This document shows positions 42,857 to 50,213 of a stretch of DNA of 64,000 nt, piece by piece. Each line of letters begins with the position of its first letter. The first letter of the stretch is position 1. The stretch comes from Halomontanus rarus (GTDB lineage: Archaea; Halobacteriota; Halobacteria; Halobacteriales; Natrialbaceae). The stretch covers positions 2,914,001-2,978,000 of the forward strand of contig NZ_CP071597.1 in NCBI RefSeq assembly GCF_017357405.1, given 5' to 3'. A program made the translations under genes and the position numbers. The notes beneath the pieces were generated by a model that saw only the letters and a list, made by a program, of their open reading frames with translations, was not told the origin of the DNA and searched no databases.

Positions 42857-43104
42857 GCGAGCAGCGTACTCTCCGCTCACGAGGAGTAGTGACCGATAGG
42901 AGAACCGAGAGTGGTTCGTCCCTATTTCAACTGAGTACGTTGAGTGCCCTGGATTGGGTCAATGTATGGTTGATAGCCAATCACAGGGTAGTATGCTACT
43001 CAGACACACAGTACAATAAGCGCAGTGAAGGGGTGGTTGATTCGCCGGTTTCACACCCTACCGCTGGTGAAGACCGAGTAGCGACGGGAGGTGATCGGCG
43101 GTGA
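42853..43104 (+). CDS. Hypothetical 83-aa protein, element-encoded
   Basis: A frame from GTG at 42853, which overlaps the preceding stop. SEQRTLRSRGVVTDRRTESGSSLFQLSTLSALDWVNVWLIANHRVVCY is not recognised. It ends at 43104, where GTGA again overlaps. It belongs to a run of frames that each start at a GGAGGTGAxxGGCGGTGA-like boundary, and could be a fossil rather than an expressed gene. Confidence 0.28.
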   Translation: MSEQRTLRSRGVVTDRRTESGSSLFQLSTLSALDWVNVWLIANHRVVCYSDTQYNKRSEGVVDSPVSHPTAGEDRVATGGDRR

Positions 43105-43129
43105 GCGAACACTGTCCAAACTATACGGA

Positions 43130-43330
43130 TCAGTCGTCGTCCGCTTTGAGGGGTCCAGAATCGTCCGAGAACTGCGGTAAAGGGATAAATTCCGTCTCGC
43201 CGCACGATCCGCACCCGTTCCGACTTCCGATCGGCTGTATCTCTCCGTCCGGTAGTCTGAGCGCTGCATATACGGTTCCACACTCGGTACAAGCTGCGAC
43301 AATCCGAGACGTATCGGTACCCTTCCCCAT
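43130..43330 (-). CDS. Small zinc-ribbon protein, 66 aa
   Basis: MGKGTDTSRIVAACTECGTVYAALRLPDGEIQPIGSRNGCGSCGETEFIPL carries CTEC and CGSC, a zinc ribbon of a type I know from several haloarchaeal small proteins. Start at the ATG at 43330. A plus-strand frame of about 350 nt overlaps it almost entirely. I prefer this minus-strand gene because of the conserved cysteine spacing and its normal acidic composition. Confidence 0.6.
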   Translation of the reverse strand: MGKGTDTSRIVAACTECGTVYAALRLPDGEIQPIGSRNGCGSCGETEFIPLPQFSDDSGPLKADDD

Positions 43331-43450
43331 CTCCTGTAGCTCGGATCTCACTCGAAAAAGCGCTGTTGTGAGTCTGGGAAAAGTAACGCCGGAGCTTGTT
43401 ACAGCAGTAACAACAGGCGAACGAGCACTAGACACAGGAGGTGACCGGCG

Positions 43451-43912
43451 GTGACAGTCGCGAACAATCGAGAACGCGGGCTCGACGTCGAAGACCGCGC
43501 CTGCATTCGCTGGCCGCTCGAGCCCATCGCCCATGCCCATGACGATCGGGATGGCTGGTACGATCTCGAGTTCACCGCCGATCTCGAGGGAGAGCTGACC
43601 GGACCAATCGCCCTGGAGGGAGATCGCGTCGAGTGCAAATCCTGCTGGGATCGCCACGCCGACGGGAACGGTCGGTGGTGGATTCGTCGCGATAACCACG
43701 AGCGGCTCGTCGACGTCGATGGCTGGTACGTCTTGGCCGTCGTCGACCGTGACACCGAGGAGGTTTGTCGGATGTCGCTCATTCGAGCGAAGACTGTCGA
43801 TTCGATCATCGACGATAGCTGGTGGGACTGCGGCGACGGCGGGCGGTGCGCTCGAGAGTTCCGTCAGATCTACTGGACGACCGTCTTCGAGGACCTGCGG
43901 GGGCCACAATGA
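43451..43912 (+). CDS. Hypothetical 153-aa protein, element-encoded
   Basis: Starts at GTG 43451 after a strong GGAGGTGACCGGCGGTGA boundary. It contains CIRWPLEPIAHAHDDRDGWYDLEFTADLEGELTGPIALEGDRVECKSCWDRHADGNGRWWIRRD and ends CAREFRQIYWTTVFEDLRGPQ. It has a CKSC-xxx-H cluster and many Trp residues. Acidic composition is normal for the host. The next gene begins at ATG 43909, overlapping the stop (ATGA). Function not recognised; such proteins are common in haloarchaeal plasmids and proviruses. Confidence 0.65.
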   Translation: MTVANNRERGLDVEDRACIRWPLEPIAHAHDDRDGWYDLEFTADLEGELTGPIALEGDRVECKSCWDRHADGNGRWWIRRDNHERLVDVDGWYVLAVVDRDTEEVCRMSLIRAKTVDSIIDDSWWDCGDGGRCAREFRQIYWTTVFEDLRGPQ

Positions 43913-44429
43913 CGGTCCGGACCTGCTACTTCGGCGGACTCAACTCGAGTTTCGATCCTGCCGACGACGCCGACGTGTTCGGTGTCGTTCGCTATCCACA
44001 GGAGTTCGTCGAGCGACTGACCGACCGGAACATCCCGGCGGTCGCTCCACCCGAGGAGTTGTTGAACGCGTTCAAGGCCGTCGAAGAGCCGAGTACGCGA
44101 TCGAGAGTTACGCCGATCGGATTCAGCACCTCATGGGGTTGGCCGATCACGTTGCCGAGTCCTCGCCGTTTCAGAAATGGATCGCCGAGAACGGAGCCGA
44201 CCTCGAGTTCGACGATGGCGGGAATCCGAAGCGAATGCGTATCGATACGGTCCTGTCGCTGAAGAAAGCCGATAGCTTCGAGAACGCCCGCCGAGTCGCA
44301 CAGGAGGCGATCGACGCCTGGCGTCACTCCGGCAACGACGTCGTCCGGTTCAGCAAGACCACGATGGTCTGGCGGACACCTGGAAGCGGGAAAGACAGCC
44401 ACCGAGTCGGAGCGATCGCCGACTGGTAG
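43909..44429 (+). pseudogene. Frameshifted element-encoded gene
   Basis: The frame opens MTVRTCYFGGLNSSFDPADDADVFGVVRYPQEFVERLTD and runs normally to LLNAFKAVEE at about 44088. The correct continuation, EYAIESYADRIQHLMGLADHVAESSPFQKWIAENGADLEFDDGGNPKRM, is then found one frame over and ends at 44429. A single missing base at about 44089-44090 joins the two, for example EE(A)EYAIESYADR. The C-terminal half ends SKTTMVWRTPGSGKDSHRVG. Function not recognised. It overlaps the preceding gene by 4 nt, so both were once co-translated. Confidence 0.65.
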
Positions 44430-44458
44430 CGCTGCCCTCGTGAGTGGCAACGCTACCC
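44426..44458 (+). terminator. Hairpin downstream of the frameshifted gene
   Basis: GGTAGCG and CGCTACC (7 bp perfect), then an internal mismatch and GCC/GGC, with the loop CTCGTGAGT, followed by CCTTCATTTCATTTA, moderately T-rich. Plausible terminator for the rightward genes. It could equally be a structured RNA or a recombination site. Confidence 0.4.
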
Positions 44459-44546
44459 CTTCATTTCATTTAGACAACCGTACTTTCAGCCATAGCTGAT
44501 TTTCGCAAATACAGTTGTATTCGCTCACTCGAGGCGGGCGGCTCCG

Positions 44547-44622
44547 AGGCGATCGTGCCGATCGCCTGCGGGTCGGTTTCGCGCTGCGCGCGAAACGCCC
44601 CTTGCCGGGTGTCCCCAAGGGG
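44547..44622. repeat. Cluster of three hairpins followed by an A-tract
   Basis: AGGCGATCG-TGC-CGATCGCCT at 44547-44567 and GTTTCGCGC-TGC-GCGCGAAAC at 44576-44596 are perfect 9-bp inverted repeats, each with the same TGC loop. CCCCTT...AAGGGG spans 44598-44622. GCAAAAAAATTA follows at 44629-44640. No gene lies in this stretch (44460-44737). The pattern could be a replication or transfer site or a strong bidirectional terminator. Confidence 0.55.
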
Positions 44623-44649
44623 ACTGAGCAAAAAAATTACACCACCCCG

Positions 44650-44666
44650 CCCCGCCTCCGCACAGC
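44650..44666 (+). repeat. Direct repeat flanking the 44.65-45.77 kb module, left copy
   Basis: CCCCGCCTCCGCACAGC, matched 15 of 17 by CCCCGCTTCCGTACAGC at 45759-45775 in the same orientation. Both follow an AAATTA stretch. The two copies bracket about 1.1 kb that holds two genes. Confidence 0.4.
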
Positions 44667-44737
44667 AGATCTCCAGTTGAAGCACATGAAACGGGGGTGT
44701 TTGAAGTTTATCAGTGATGCCGAATCCAAACTGTTCT

Positions 44738-44938
44738 ATGCGACATCCTCAAGATGATCTGCTAATCGTTTACGCCCTCTCGAGGGTCGCTCAGGAGTAC
44801 AAAGACACACCCACTGAAGACCATGCATACGAACTAGCCGCCGAGATCGCAAACCAACATGGTCTCACTGCAGCTGAAGCAGTCAGACAGATGGAAGAAC
44901 GAGGCCAATCACATTGTTGGGACGAAGATTGTGATTGA
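44738..44938 (+). CDS. Hypothetical 66-aa protein
   Basis: MRHPQDDLLIVYALSRVAQEYKDTPTEDHAYELAAEIANQHGLTAAEAVRQMEERGQSHCWDEDCD. Two predicted helices with a helix-turn-helix-like segment (HAYELAAEIANQHGLTAAEAVRQM) end in a short Cys/Asp tail. An in-frame GTG at 44714 is an alternative start. It lies in low-GC DNA. Function not recognised; its size and helical content fit a small regulator or antitoxin, but nothing proves it. Confidence 0.5.
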   Translation: MRHPQDDLLIVYALSRVAQEYKDTPTEDHAYELAAEIANQHGLTAAEAVRQMEERGQSHCWDEDCD

Positions 44939-45019
44939 AGGCAGAATTCCAAACAAATTGTCTCACCCTTACACTATCGCTATAAGTGACATACGATAAT
45001 TAGAGGGACTAAATTTGTA

Positions 45020-45586
45020 TTACAAGAAATCATATGACAGCCAATAGGAGAACAATTCAATAACCACTAATATTACAATTAGAAAGATAATAATGCCGGT
45101 CAGTACCCCCTGCCAACCAGGGATCTCTAAACTAGCAACAAGTGCCTGAGTAGCTACTGCAAGAACCAAAAATAGTGTGTATCCACCTGTCTTCCGCGTT
45201 ACTTCCCTCTGCTGTTCTGCTACCTCTTCACGGTGACACCGTTCTTTCTCTCGTTGCTTTGCATCATGCTTGAACTGTTGTCGTCGGATTGAACGATCAT
45301 GAGCCACCTGCATTCCCATTTTTGTTAAGCTATAGGCGTATGCCTCTCCATTTTCACCTATACTTTCCATTTTGTTTATTAGTCCCACTGATTCCATTGA
45401 CTCCAGTGTTTGTTTTAGCTCATCTTCACCACTATGGCCTGTTTTTTGGAGAAGGTGCTGTAAATCATCATTCTCTGGATTAGTTGGAATCCTCAAAACA
45501 CCACCACCGTATTCAACAGAGTTAGCTATCTCGTCTAAGTCTTGATATAGGATGTCAACTAATTCAGTCCATCTCGGTTCTTCCAT
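45020..45586 (-). CDS. Winged-helix/coiled-coil/two-TM protein, AT-rich island
   Basis: A 188-residue protein. Residues 1-95 look like a winged helix (DELKQTLESMESVGLINKMESIGENGEAYAYSLTKMGMQVAHD). Residues 100-132 form a charged coiled-coil (RRQQFKHDAKQREKERCHREEVAEQQREV). Two membrane segments, about 136-153 (YTLFLVLAVATQALVAS) and 160-180 (GVLTGIIIFLIVILVVIELFS), end the protein. GC is far below the chromosome. A 6-bp palindrome lies over the start codon at 45585-45599. I do not recognise the family. The architecture suits a membrane-tethered sensor-regulator or an abortive-infection effector. Confidence 0.6.
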   Translation of the reverse strand: MEEPRWTELVDILYQDLDEIANSVEYGGGVLRIPTNPENDDLQHLLQKTGHSGEDELKQTLESMESVGLINKMESIGENGEAYAYSLTKMGMQVAHDRSIRRQQFKHDAKQREKERCHREEVAEQQREVTRKTGGYTLFLVLAVATQALVASLEIPGWQGVLTGIIIFLIVILVVIELFSYWLSYDFL

Positions 45587-45599
45587 GACAAAATGTCAT
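45585..45599. promoter_or_regulatory. Palindrome at the start codon of the HTH/TM gene
   Basis: ATGACA-AAA-TGTCAT is a perfect 6-bp inverted repeat overlapping the ATG on the minus strand. A winged-helix gene next to it suggests an autoregulatory operator. Observed repeat, inferred role. Confidence 0.45.
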
Positions 45600-45975
45600 A
45601 CGGTATCCCTATCAAACCTCCCGAAAGAAGGATCACCAATAGATCGAGACCAGGTCTATAACAATCATCGGACCATCAACAACATAATCTGATTCTTCAA
45701 TTTTCAAAGACCAGACCTCAAGAAGCTGTGGCTAAGGCCAAGTTCCCAAATTAACTGCCCCGCTTCCGTACAGCCGCCGCAGGCGCGCGAAAATTCATAG
45801 GAACTACGGGTTAGCGGTGGCTACATATTGTTGAGAATGGGGAGAGAGGACGATTCATTTACCACGAACAACAGGCTATGAATCAACTACAATTTCTCAC
45901 GATACCACACTCTTCAGAGCCCCGCCCTATATATACACGACACTATATATTTGACATCAGATCCTTACTCAGATA
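45587..45975. other. Intergenic region, AT-rich
   Basis: About 390 nt without a gene. It holds the direct-repeat copy at 45759-45775, a GCCGCCGCAGGCGCGCG GC-rich patch and TATA-like stretches (CTATATATACACGACACTATATAT at 45927-45950). The HTH/TM gene and the three-gene operon both point leftward, so this region should carry the promoter of the former and the terminator of the latter. Confidence 0.4.
45759..45775 (+). repeat. Direct repeat flanking the 44.65-45.77 kb module, right copy
   Basis: CCCCGCTTCCGTACAGC, the partner of 44650-44666 (two C/T differences). Together they may mark the edges of an inserted cassette. Confidence 0.4.
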
Positions 45976-46479
45976 TTAAAAAGCGTGGTTGAGAACTATG
46001 ATTGCAAGTAACGGTAGTACATTTGCAATAATAACACCAGCGTCACCATAATGCAAATAGAATTTATAACCTTTTATTTTCTTCACCCAACAATCAGAAA
46101 CCCAATATTTATTTGGTTGACGTGTCGTGAAATACCTGGAAGTACCTTCTCTTAATGCCAGAATGACTATTAAGATCGCTATTGCAGAAATCAGAATGGA
46201 ATCTTCCCCAGAATCTATTTGCGAAAGCTTTGCCAGAAATACTATAGTGACAGATAACAGGGACAATATATAATGTCTCATGCATTGTTGGAAATCAAAA
46301 CTCAAGGCAGCAGCAGTTTCTAAATCAGATGTGTGCGGCTCAAATGAAATCCCATCATCTTCAAACTTGTCAATCTGCCGAGCGAATTTTGAGGAGGGTC
46401 CTAAACTTAGAATTTGTACTACAATTGTTGCTATAAATGGTGTGATTTCAATTACCGTTTGAGATACAGACGCATTCAT
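45976..46479 (-). CDS. Four-TM membrane protein, third gene of the AT-rich operon
   Basis: A 167-residue protein with membrane segments near 8-26 (TVIEITPFIATIVVQILSL), 69-86 (HYILSLLSVTIVFLAKL), 94-109 (SILISAIAILIVILAL) and 146-164 (DAGVIIANVLPLLAIIVLN). A soluble stretch lies between segments 1 and 2, and a Lys-rich loop (WVKKIKGYKFYLHYG) comes before the last. The 4-nt ATGA overlap with the preceding gene indicates translational coupling. The topology resembles small membrane effectors of conflict systems, but I see no named family. Confidence 0.65.
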   Translation of the reverse strand: MNASVSQTVIEITPFIATIVVQILSLGPSSKFARQIDKFEDDGISFEPHTSDLETAAALSFDFQQCMRHYILSLLSVTIVFLAKLSQIDSGEDSILISAIAILIVILALREGTSRYFTTRQPNKYWVSDCWVKKIKGYKFYLHYGDAGVIIANVLPLLAIIVLNHAF

Positions 46480-46910
46480 CCAAGGTGGATTCTCGGGAAA
46501 ACACTTGGTCCTGTGATCTCCTGTGATGGGGTTCCATATTCATATGTAATTCTTGTTTCTAATGTCTCTTCAGACAATGTTTGGTTGCTACATTGGCTAA
46601 TATCAACATTAATTACAGCTGAGCTGGGACTTCCAATCTTTGCTGGAGGCATGGTAATAGATTCCTCACATGTGGTCACTCCGCTTGAGTTGTATTCGAC
46701 ACAGTTATTTTGACTGCCTAATTCAATTTCAGCGTCAATAGTGTGTCTTCTTTTTGAGCTTTTGATACATACTCTTTGGATGCCACTCTCATTTTCATTC
46801 AGTTTACATTGGTCTTCAGTATCTAAAACACCAGATTCTAAATCCAAATTTCTATCACTGTTAGAAACATCAAAACAAATGGATCCCTTGAGCTTTTTCT
46901 CAAATCCCAT
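46476..46910 (-). CDS. Hypothetical soluble protein, second gene of the AT-rich operon
   Basis: About 144 residues, starting MGFEKKLKGSICFDVSNSDRNLDLESGVLD, with many Ser/Thr/Asn and several Cys (CKLNENESGIQRVCIKSSKRRH, NNCVEYNSSGVTTCEES, SQCSNQ). No membrane segment. The ATG at 46910 is preceded by AGGA and was chosen over a TTG at 46994 that would overlap the upstream gene by 32 nt. It overlaps the next gene by 4 nt. Beta-rich predicted sequence. Function not recognised. Confidence 0.55.
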   Translation of the reverse strand: MGFEKKLKGSICFDVSNSDRNLDLESGVLDTEDQCKLNENESGIQRVCIKSSKRRHTIDAEIELGSQNNCVEYNSSGVTTCEESITMPPAKIGSPSSAVINVDISQCSNQTLSEETLETRITYEYGTPSQEITGPSVFPRIHLG

Positions 46911-46962
46911 TCCTATCTGGTCTGATAGAGCACAACATGTAATATATGTTGTGACTTTGGTT

Positions 46963-48054
46963 CTATGTGAGTGGTTTTTCGTAGGGTTGGTCAACAGTTT
47001 TTGTTATTTCATTTACTGTTTCTCTAACCGTATGGTCCCTCTCTGGTACTACGTCCCTTGACTCGAAATCATGATTTGGATTGAGCACTGGACTAAGATA
47101 TTGCGAAATAACGGAACGAATCTCAGTTGAGGATTTTTCTCCGGATTTGAATAATATAGTAATCTCATTTCCGTCAGCATGTGGATACGGGTCTTTCTCC
47201 CATGTCACTTCAAACGTACCCTCTGCACTTTCTACTGCAAGAAAGTCTATACAATGGTTCGATTTCACGGATTTAATTAGGTCAGGATATTCACCCATAT
47301 AGGAATACTCTTCTTCCTCATCTCTAACAACTACTTCACACCTTGATCCAGAAATCACACTAGGATCTTGTTGGAGATACTGGAGAAATGTTCTGACACC
47401 CATCTTTGTGAGCCAGTATATAGAATTACAATTGCCCTCATATTTCTCAATATTCACATCAATATCATTGGTTGAATTGAGATGTACACGCTTGAACCCT
47501 TCATCGTTAGAAAGAACGCCCTTCTCTATATTCCTAAATTCGATTACGGGCTCCTCTTCATCAGATGTGTCTGGAATGAGGAATTGTGAACGCGCGTCAG
47601 GATCAAAGAGTGAATCAAAATCTAAAGTGGATTCTGTGGCATACTCTGGATATTTACCATAAACATATCTGAGTAGATCACCAATCTTCTCCTCATTGTA
47701 TTTCGATTTTATTTTATTGATTTCCTCGAAAACTGTGTCGTATTGATCTTTATTAAGTAATCTCTTGGCCACTCGGATACCACTATTAGTTAAGGAGAAT
47801 ATGTGCTTTGGATTGCCAACTTCGTTATAGACCTCATGTTTACTTACTAGCCCTTTTTCAACAAACAAATTTATATCGCTCTCCAATTCGCGAGAATAAG
47901 GTCCGAACATATCCGCTTCATATTCGTATTTTTCACTAAGATGTGCCTCTTTTTGAGAGAGGAAAACTAATTTCTGAAACCTAGTTGCACCCTCAACACC
48001 TGATGAGCCATCTGTATACAGTAATACGATCGGTCTCAAACTGGTGATGTCCAT
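46963..48054 (-). CDS. Panacea/YwgA-like N-terminal protein, first gene of the AT-rich operon
   Basis: A 363-residue protein. Residues 1-135 resemble the YwgA/Panacea-type helical module: DITSLRPIVLLYTDGSSGVEGATRFQKLVFLSQKEAHL, YEYEADMFGPYSRELESDINLFVEKGLVSK, FSLTNSGIRVAKRLL and KSKYNEEKIGDLLRYVYGKYPEYA. Related modules serve as antitoxins or regulators in toxin-antitoxin and phage-defence loci. Residues 140-363 hold a second, unrecognised region that is acidic and beta-rich. Start ATG at 48054 follows a TATA box and GAGGT; GTG at 48081 is an alternative. GC content is strikingly low. Confidence 0.7.
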   Translation of the reverse strand: MDITSLRPIVLLYTDGSSGVEGATRFQKLVFLSQKEAHLSEKYEYEADMFGPYSRELESDINLFVEKGLVSKHEVYNEVGNPKHIFSLTNSGIRVAKRLLNKDQYDTVFEEINKIKSKYNEEKIGDLLRYVYGKYPEYATESTLDFDSLFDPDARSQFLIPDTSDEEEPVIEFRNIEKGVLSNDEGFKRVHLNSTNDIDVNIEKYEGNCNSIYWLTKMGVRTFLQYLQQDPSVISGSRCEVVVRDEEEEYSYMGEYPDLIKSVKSNHCIDFLAVESAEGTFEVTWEKDPYPHADGNEITILFKSGEKSSTEIRSVISQYLSPVLNPNHDFESRDVVPERDHTVRETVNEITKTVDQPYEKPLT

Positions 48055-48093
48055 GGTGCAAGCGACCTCTTGTGAGAGCACCTTTGTCCAACC

Positions 48094-48104
48094 ATATAAA
48101 AACT
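48094..48104 (-). promoter_or_regulatory. TATA box of the AT-rich three-gene operon
   Basis: On the minus strand TTTTTATATGG lies about 45 nt before the ATG at 48054, predicting a transcript start near 48070-48078 and a short leader. It is the strongest TATA match in the 380-nt gap 48055-48437, which otherwise holds the hairpin at 48228 and a rightward TATA-like TTTATAAC at about 48372 for the next gene. Confidence 0.5.
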
Positions 48105-48227
48105 TCCTGCTTGAGATTTCGTTAATAATATATTGTACCCATACTAAGGGTATTGGTTAGCCAAACTAAGAACCAGTTAATCCTTCTCAATAGCGATTTT
48201 CAGACTATATTATGAACTATTGGATCA

Positions 48228-48252
48228 GTGCAACCTCCCCTGGGGGTTGCAC
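48228..48252. terminator. Strong 25-nt hairpin, island boundary
   Basis: GTGCAACCTCCC and GGGGGTTGCAC form a nearly perfect inverted repeat of 11 pairs (one T-G wobble) with a tiny loop. It sits where low-GC DNA (to about 48220) gives way to high-GC DNA. Possible bidirectional terminator or remnant of an insertion boundary. Confidence 0.45.
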
Positions 48253-48437
48253 GTCTCGAGAATCGGTTTCTCGAATCTGAACACGAGCGCGAGTCGGCCG
48301 TGTTCATATTGCGGTCGTCGCGATGGGCATGGGCGGGACGATCGCCCCGATCGACACCCACCCGGACACCCCCTTTATAACTGAACACCAGTTGAGTAAC
48401 CGGAGAATTCTAGGATATCCGGCTCGTGTTCACGAAC

Positions 48438-48727
48438 ATGGCTCGCAACCAGACACCAGGGTCGGTTCGAATCCGAACCGACGAGGGAAACGAGTGGCGC
48501 TACGACGCGATCCAGAAGGCCGCGAACTTCTACGACTGTAATCGATCGAACGCCGTCGCGTTCGCCTGCGAAGACGTGACCAACTCGTTCACGCAGCTCG
48601 CCGCGTCCTCGAGCGCGAGGGCCTCACCCGGAAGCAACGTCGCGAGATCGCCGAGACCCTTTCGACTCGAGCCGTCACCTTCGACCTCGAGACGTCGCTC
48701 ACCGTAACGAGGAAAGGCGACGACTGA
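48438..48727 (+). pseudogene. DUF7692-like protein gene with one-base deletion
   Basis: Starts MARNQTPGSVRIRTDEGNEWRYDAIQKAANFYDCNRSNAVAFACEDVT, then switches frame. Restoring one base near 48580 gives QLVHAARRVLEREGLTRKQRREIAETLSTRAVTFDLETSLTVTRKGDD, ending with TGA at 48725-48727, which fits the full-length pattern of the haloarchaeal family I know as DUF7692. A rightward TATA-like TTTATAAC at about 48372 precedes it. Function unknown. Broken by frameshift, so probably inactive unless the lesion is a sequencing error. Confidence 0.7.
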
Positions 48728-48774
48728 GATCGGAAGTTAACACATATATCCGACAGCCGTGTTTCCTGCTTTAT

Positions 48775-49092
48775 ATGCAATTCTGTGACGAGTGTGGTTC
48801 GATGATGCACACGGAGGGCGACACGTGGGTGTGTCGCTCCTGTGAGAACGAGGAGTCGCGGGACTCGCAAGCAGAAGCGGCGATGACGATCCAGGATGGA
48901 CAGCGGGACGACGGGGCACCCGCCGTGGCCGACGCGACCCAGAGCACTACCGAGGCGATGCAGGAGCCCTGTCCGGCGGACGATTGCGACAGCGACCGGG
49001 CCGACTACGAGATGATGCCGAAGCCGGGCGGCTCCTACGAGGTTCGGCTGTTCACCTGCGTCGAGTGCGGCCACAAGTGGCGCGAGTCCTGA
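48775..49092 (+). CDS. TFS/Rpa12-like zinc-ribbon protein lacking the acidic DE hairpin
   Basis: A 105-residue protein related to transcription factor S. The N-terminal ribbon is CDEC-x14-CRSC, and the C-terminal ribbon is CPADDC-x24-CVEC followed by GHKWRES. In true TFS the hairpin before the last CxxC has an Asp-Glu pair that activates RNA cleavage in backtracked polymerase. Here MMPKPGGSYEVRLFTC occupies that place and no DE pair is present. It may therefore bind RNA polymerase without cleavage activity. A TATA-like CTTTATATG overlaps the start. Confidence 0.75.
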   Translation: MQFCDECGSMMHTEGDTWVCRSCENEESRDSQAEAAMTIQDGQRDDGAPAVADATQSTTEAMQEPCPADDCDSDRADYEMMPKPGGSYEVRLFTCVECGHKWRES

Positions 49093-49391
49093 CGGCGCAT
49101 CTCGCGAACCCCGCCGCTTAAATATGTACAGACCGCCACATCAGACTCTCAACTCCCGGGGTTACTCGGTCTCAAGTTATGAAAGGGGAAGGGAGGACGA
49201 TCAGGGTGGGTGGCTGATGATGATGTCGTGGTGATCGGATTACGACGCCTCCGCTTCCATTTGGGAAGTGAGGCTGTACACAGATATACTTGTTGTATAA
49301 TGACTTTCTGCCGAGTACTTCTCACAATCCAAAACGAAAGTCTCAGAAAATGCCCCTAATTGCTATTTTTGCTTGCTGTGTTCCACGGTGA
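49093..49391. other. Intergenic region without a gene
   Basis: About 300 nt between convergent genes. It has moderate-GC sequence with no supported ORF, no strong hairpin and no repeat that I can see. Confidence 0.4.
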
Positions 49392-50147
49392 TTACCACCC
49401 CCGTGCCATCGGAGCAGCGGGAGACTCGAGGTAGCTCCTCGTGGTGTTCATAGTGAGATTGGAGTAACCCGCTCCACTCTGGCTGTTAACCGGGTGAGTC
49501 TGCATCTTCATCTCACCCAGCGTCGTCCACTGTTCGAAAGGTCCAACGGCGTAGTGGTAATCCCAGTCGTCATTACCGTGCATCGTCACACCCAGCTGAG
49601 CCGTCTGGATCTCGTGACTCGAGCCGTTCACTAGCGAGACGTTGAGCGACGTCATTCCGACGTCGTAGAAGGTCGAATGGCTGGTCTCCGTATCAGGTGA
49701 GCCAGTAACACCGACGTGCAGGAAATTGTCATCGATTCCGCTTTTCTGGTTACTAACGTTGTGAGTGTACTCCGCTTGTCCCATCTGCTTCGAGAACGAC
49801 TCGAGCATCTGGATTTGCTGCCGAGCGTAGTAGTCCCGAATCGCCTCGCGTGCGTTCTGTGAGGCTTGAATCGTCGTGTTTCCGTTCTCCCACGACGTCG
49901 AGATTGCGTTTCGCGAGTCGATCGACATTCCGAGCACGAACGCGATCGTAATGTCGACGCCCTCCGCTGCCCAGGGAGCGTGATTCAGGTTGTAGTTCCA
50001 GGGCGCGAGCATCGCGATCTCGAATACCGAGGTCATCGCGAACGTACACGCGACGTACAGCGGTGCGAGCACGCTGTCCGTCAAGTCGATACCGTCCTCC
50101 CGCTTGACAGCGGAAGGGACCAGATTCGCAGGTAAATTCAGTGCCAT
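49392..50147 (-). CDS. Hypothetical membrane-associated protein, 251 aa
   Basis: [52 protein letters not shown] starts the protein, with one or two hydrophobic segments at about 28-48 and 62-78 ([14 protein letters not shown]). The rest is polar and Asn/Ser/Thr-rich, ending [33 protein letters not shown] at 50147 was chosen over the Met 6 codons upstream. The tail looks like a frayed end, so the gene may be truncated. I do not recognise a function. Confidence 0.55.
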   Translation of the reverse strand: MALNLPANLVPSAVKREDGIDLTDSVLAPLYVACTFAMTSVFEIAMLAPWNYNLNHAPWAAEGVDITIAFVLGMSIDSRNAISTSWENGNTTIQASQNAREAIRDYYARQQIQMLESFSKQMGQAEYTHNVSNQKSGIDDNFLHVGVTGSPDTETSHSTFYDVGMTSLNVSLVNGSSHEIQTAQLGVTMHGNDDWDYHYAVGPFEQWTTLGEMKMQTHPVNSQSGAGYSNLTMNTTRSYLESPAAPMARGW

Positions 50148-50213
50148 GGGTATGTAACCAGGCATGACGTTCCGGAAGTGGACAATAAAGGAGACGAGAA
50201 CTTCGGTCGTTCA

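Noticed and set aside
43101..43454. A 117-codon plus-strand frame starting at GTG after GGAGGTGATCGGCGGTGA
   Set aside because: It overlaps the minus-strand zinc-ribbon gene (43130-43330), whose CxxC pairs and composition are far more protein-like. The plus-strand product is low-complexity Ser/Gly/Pro and unmatched.
48200..48388. A minus-strand 62-codon frame with many Arg/Asp/His residues
   Set aside because: Composition is that of the reverse complement of GC-rich DNA, no motif is seen, and it spans the hairpin at 48228-48252.
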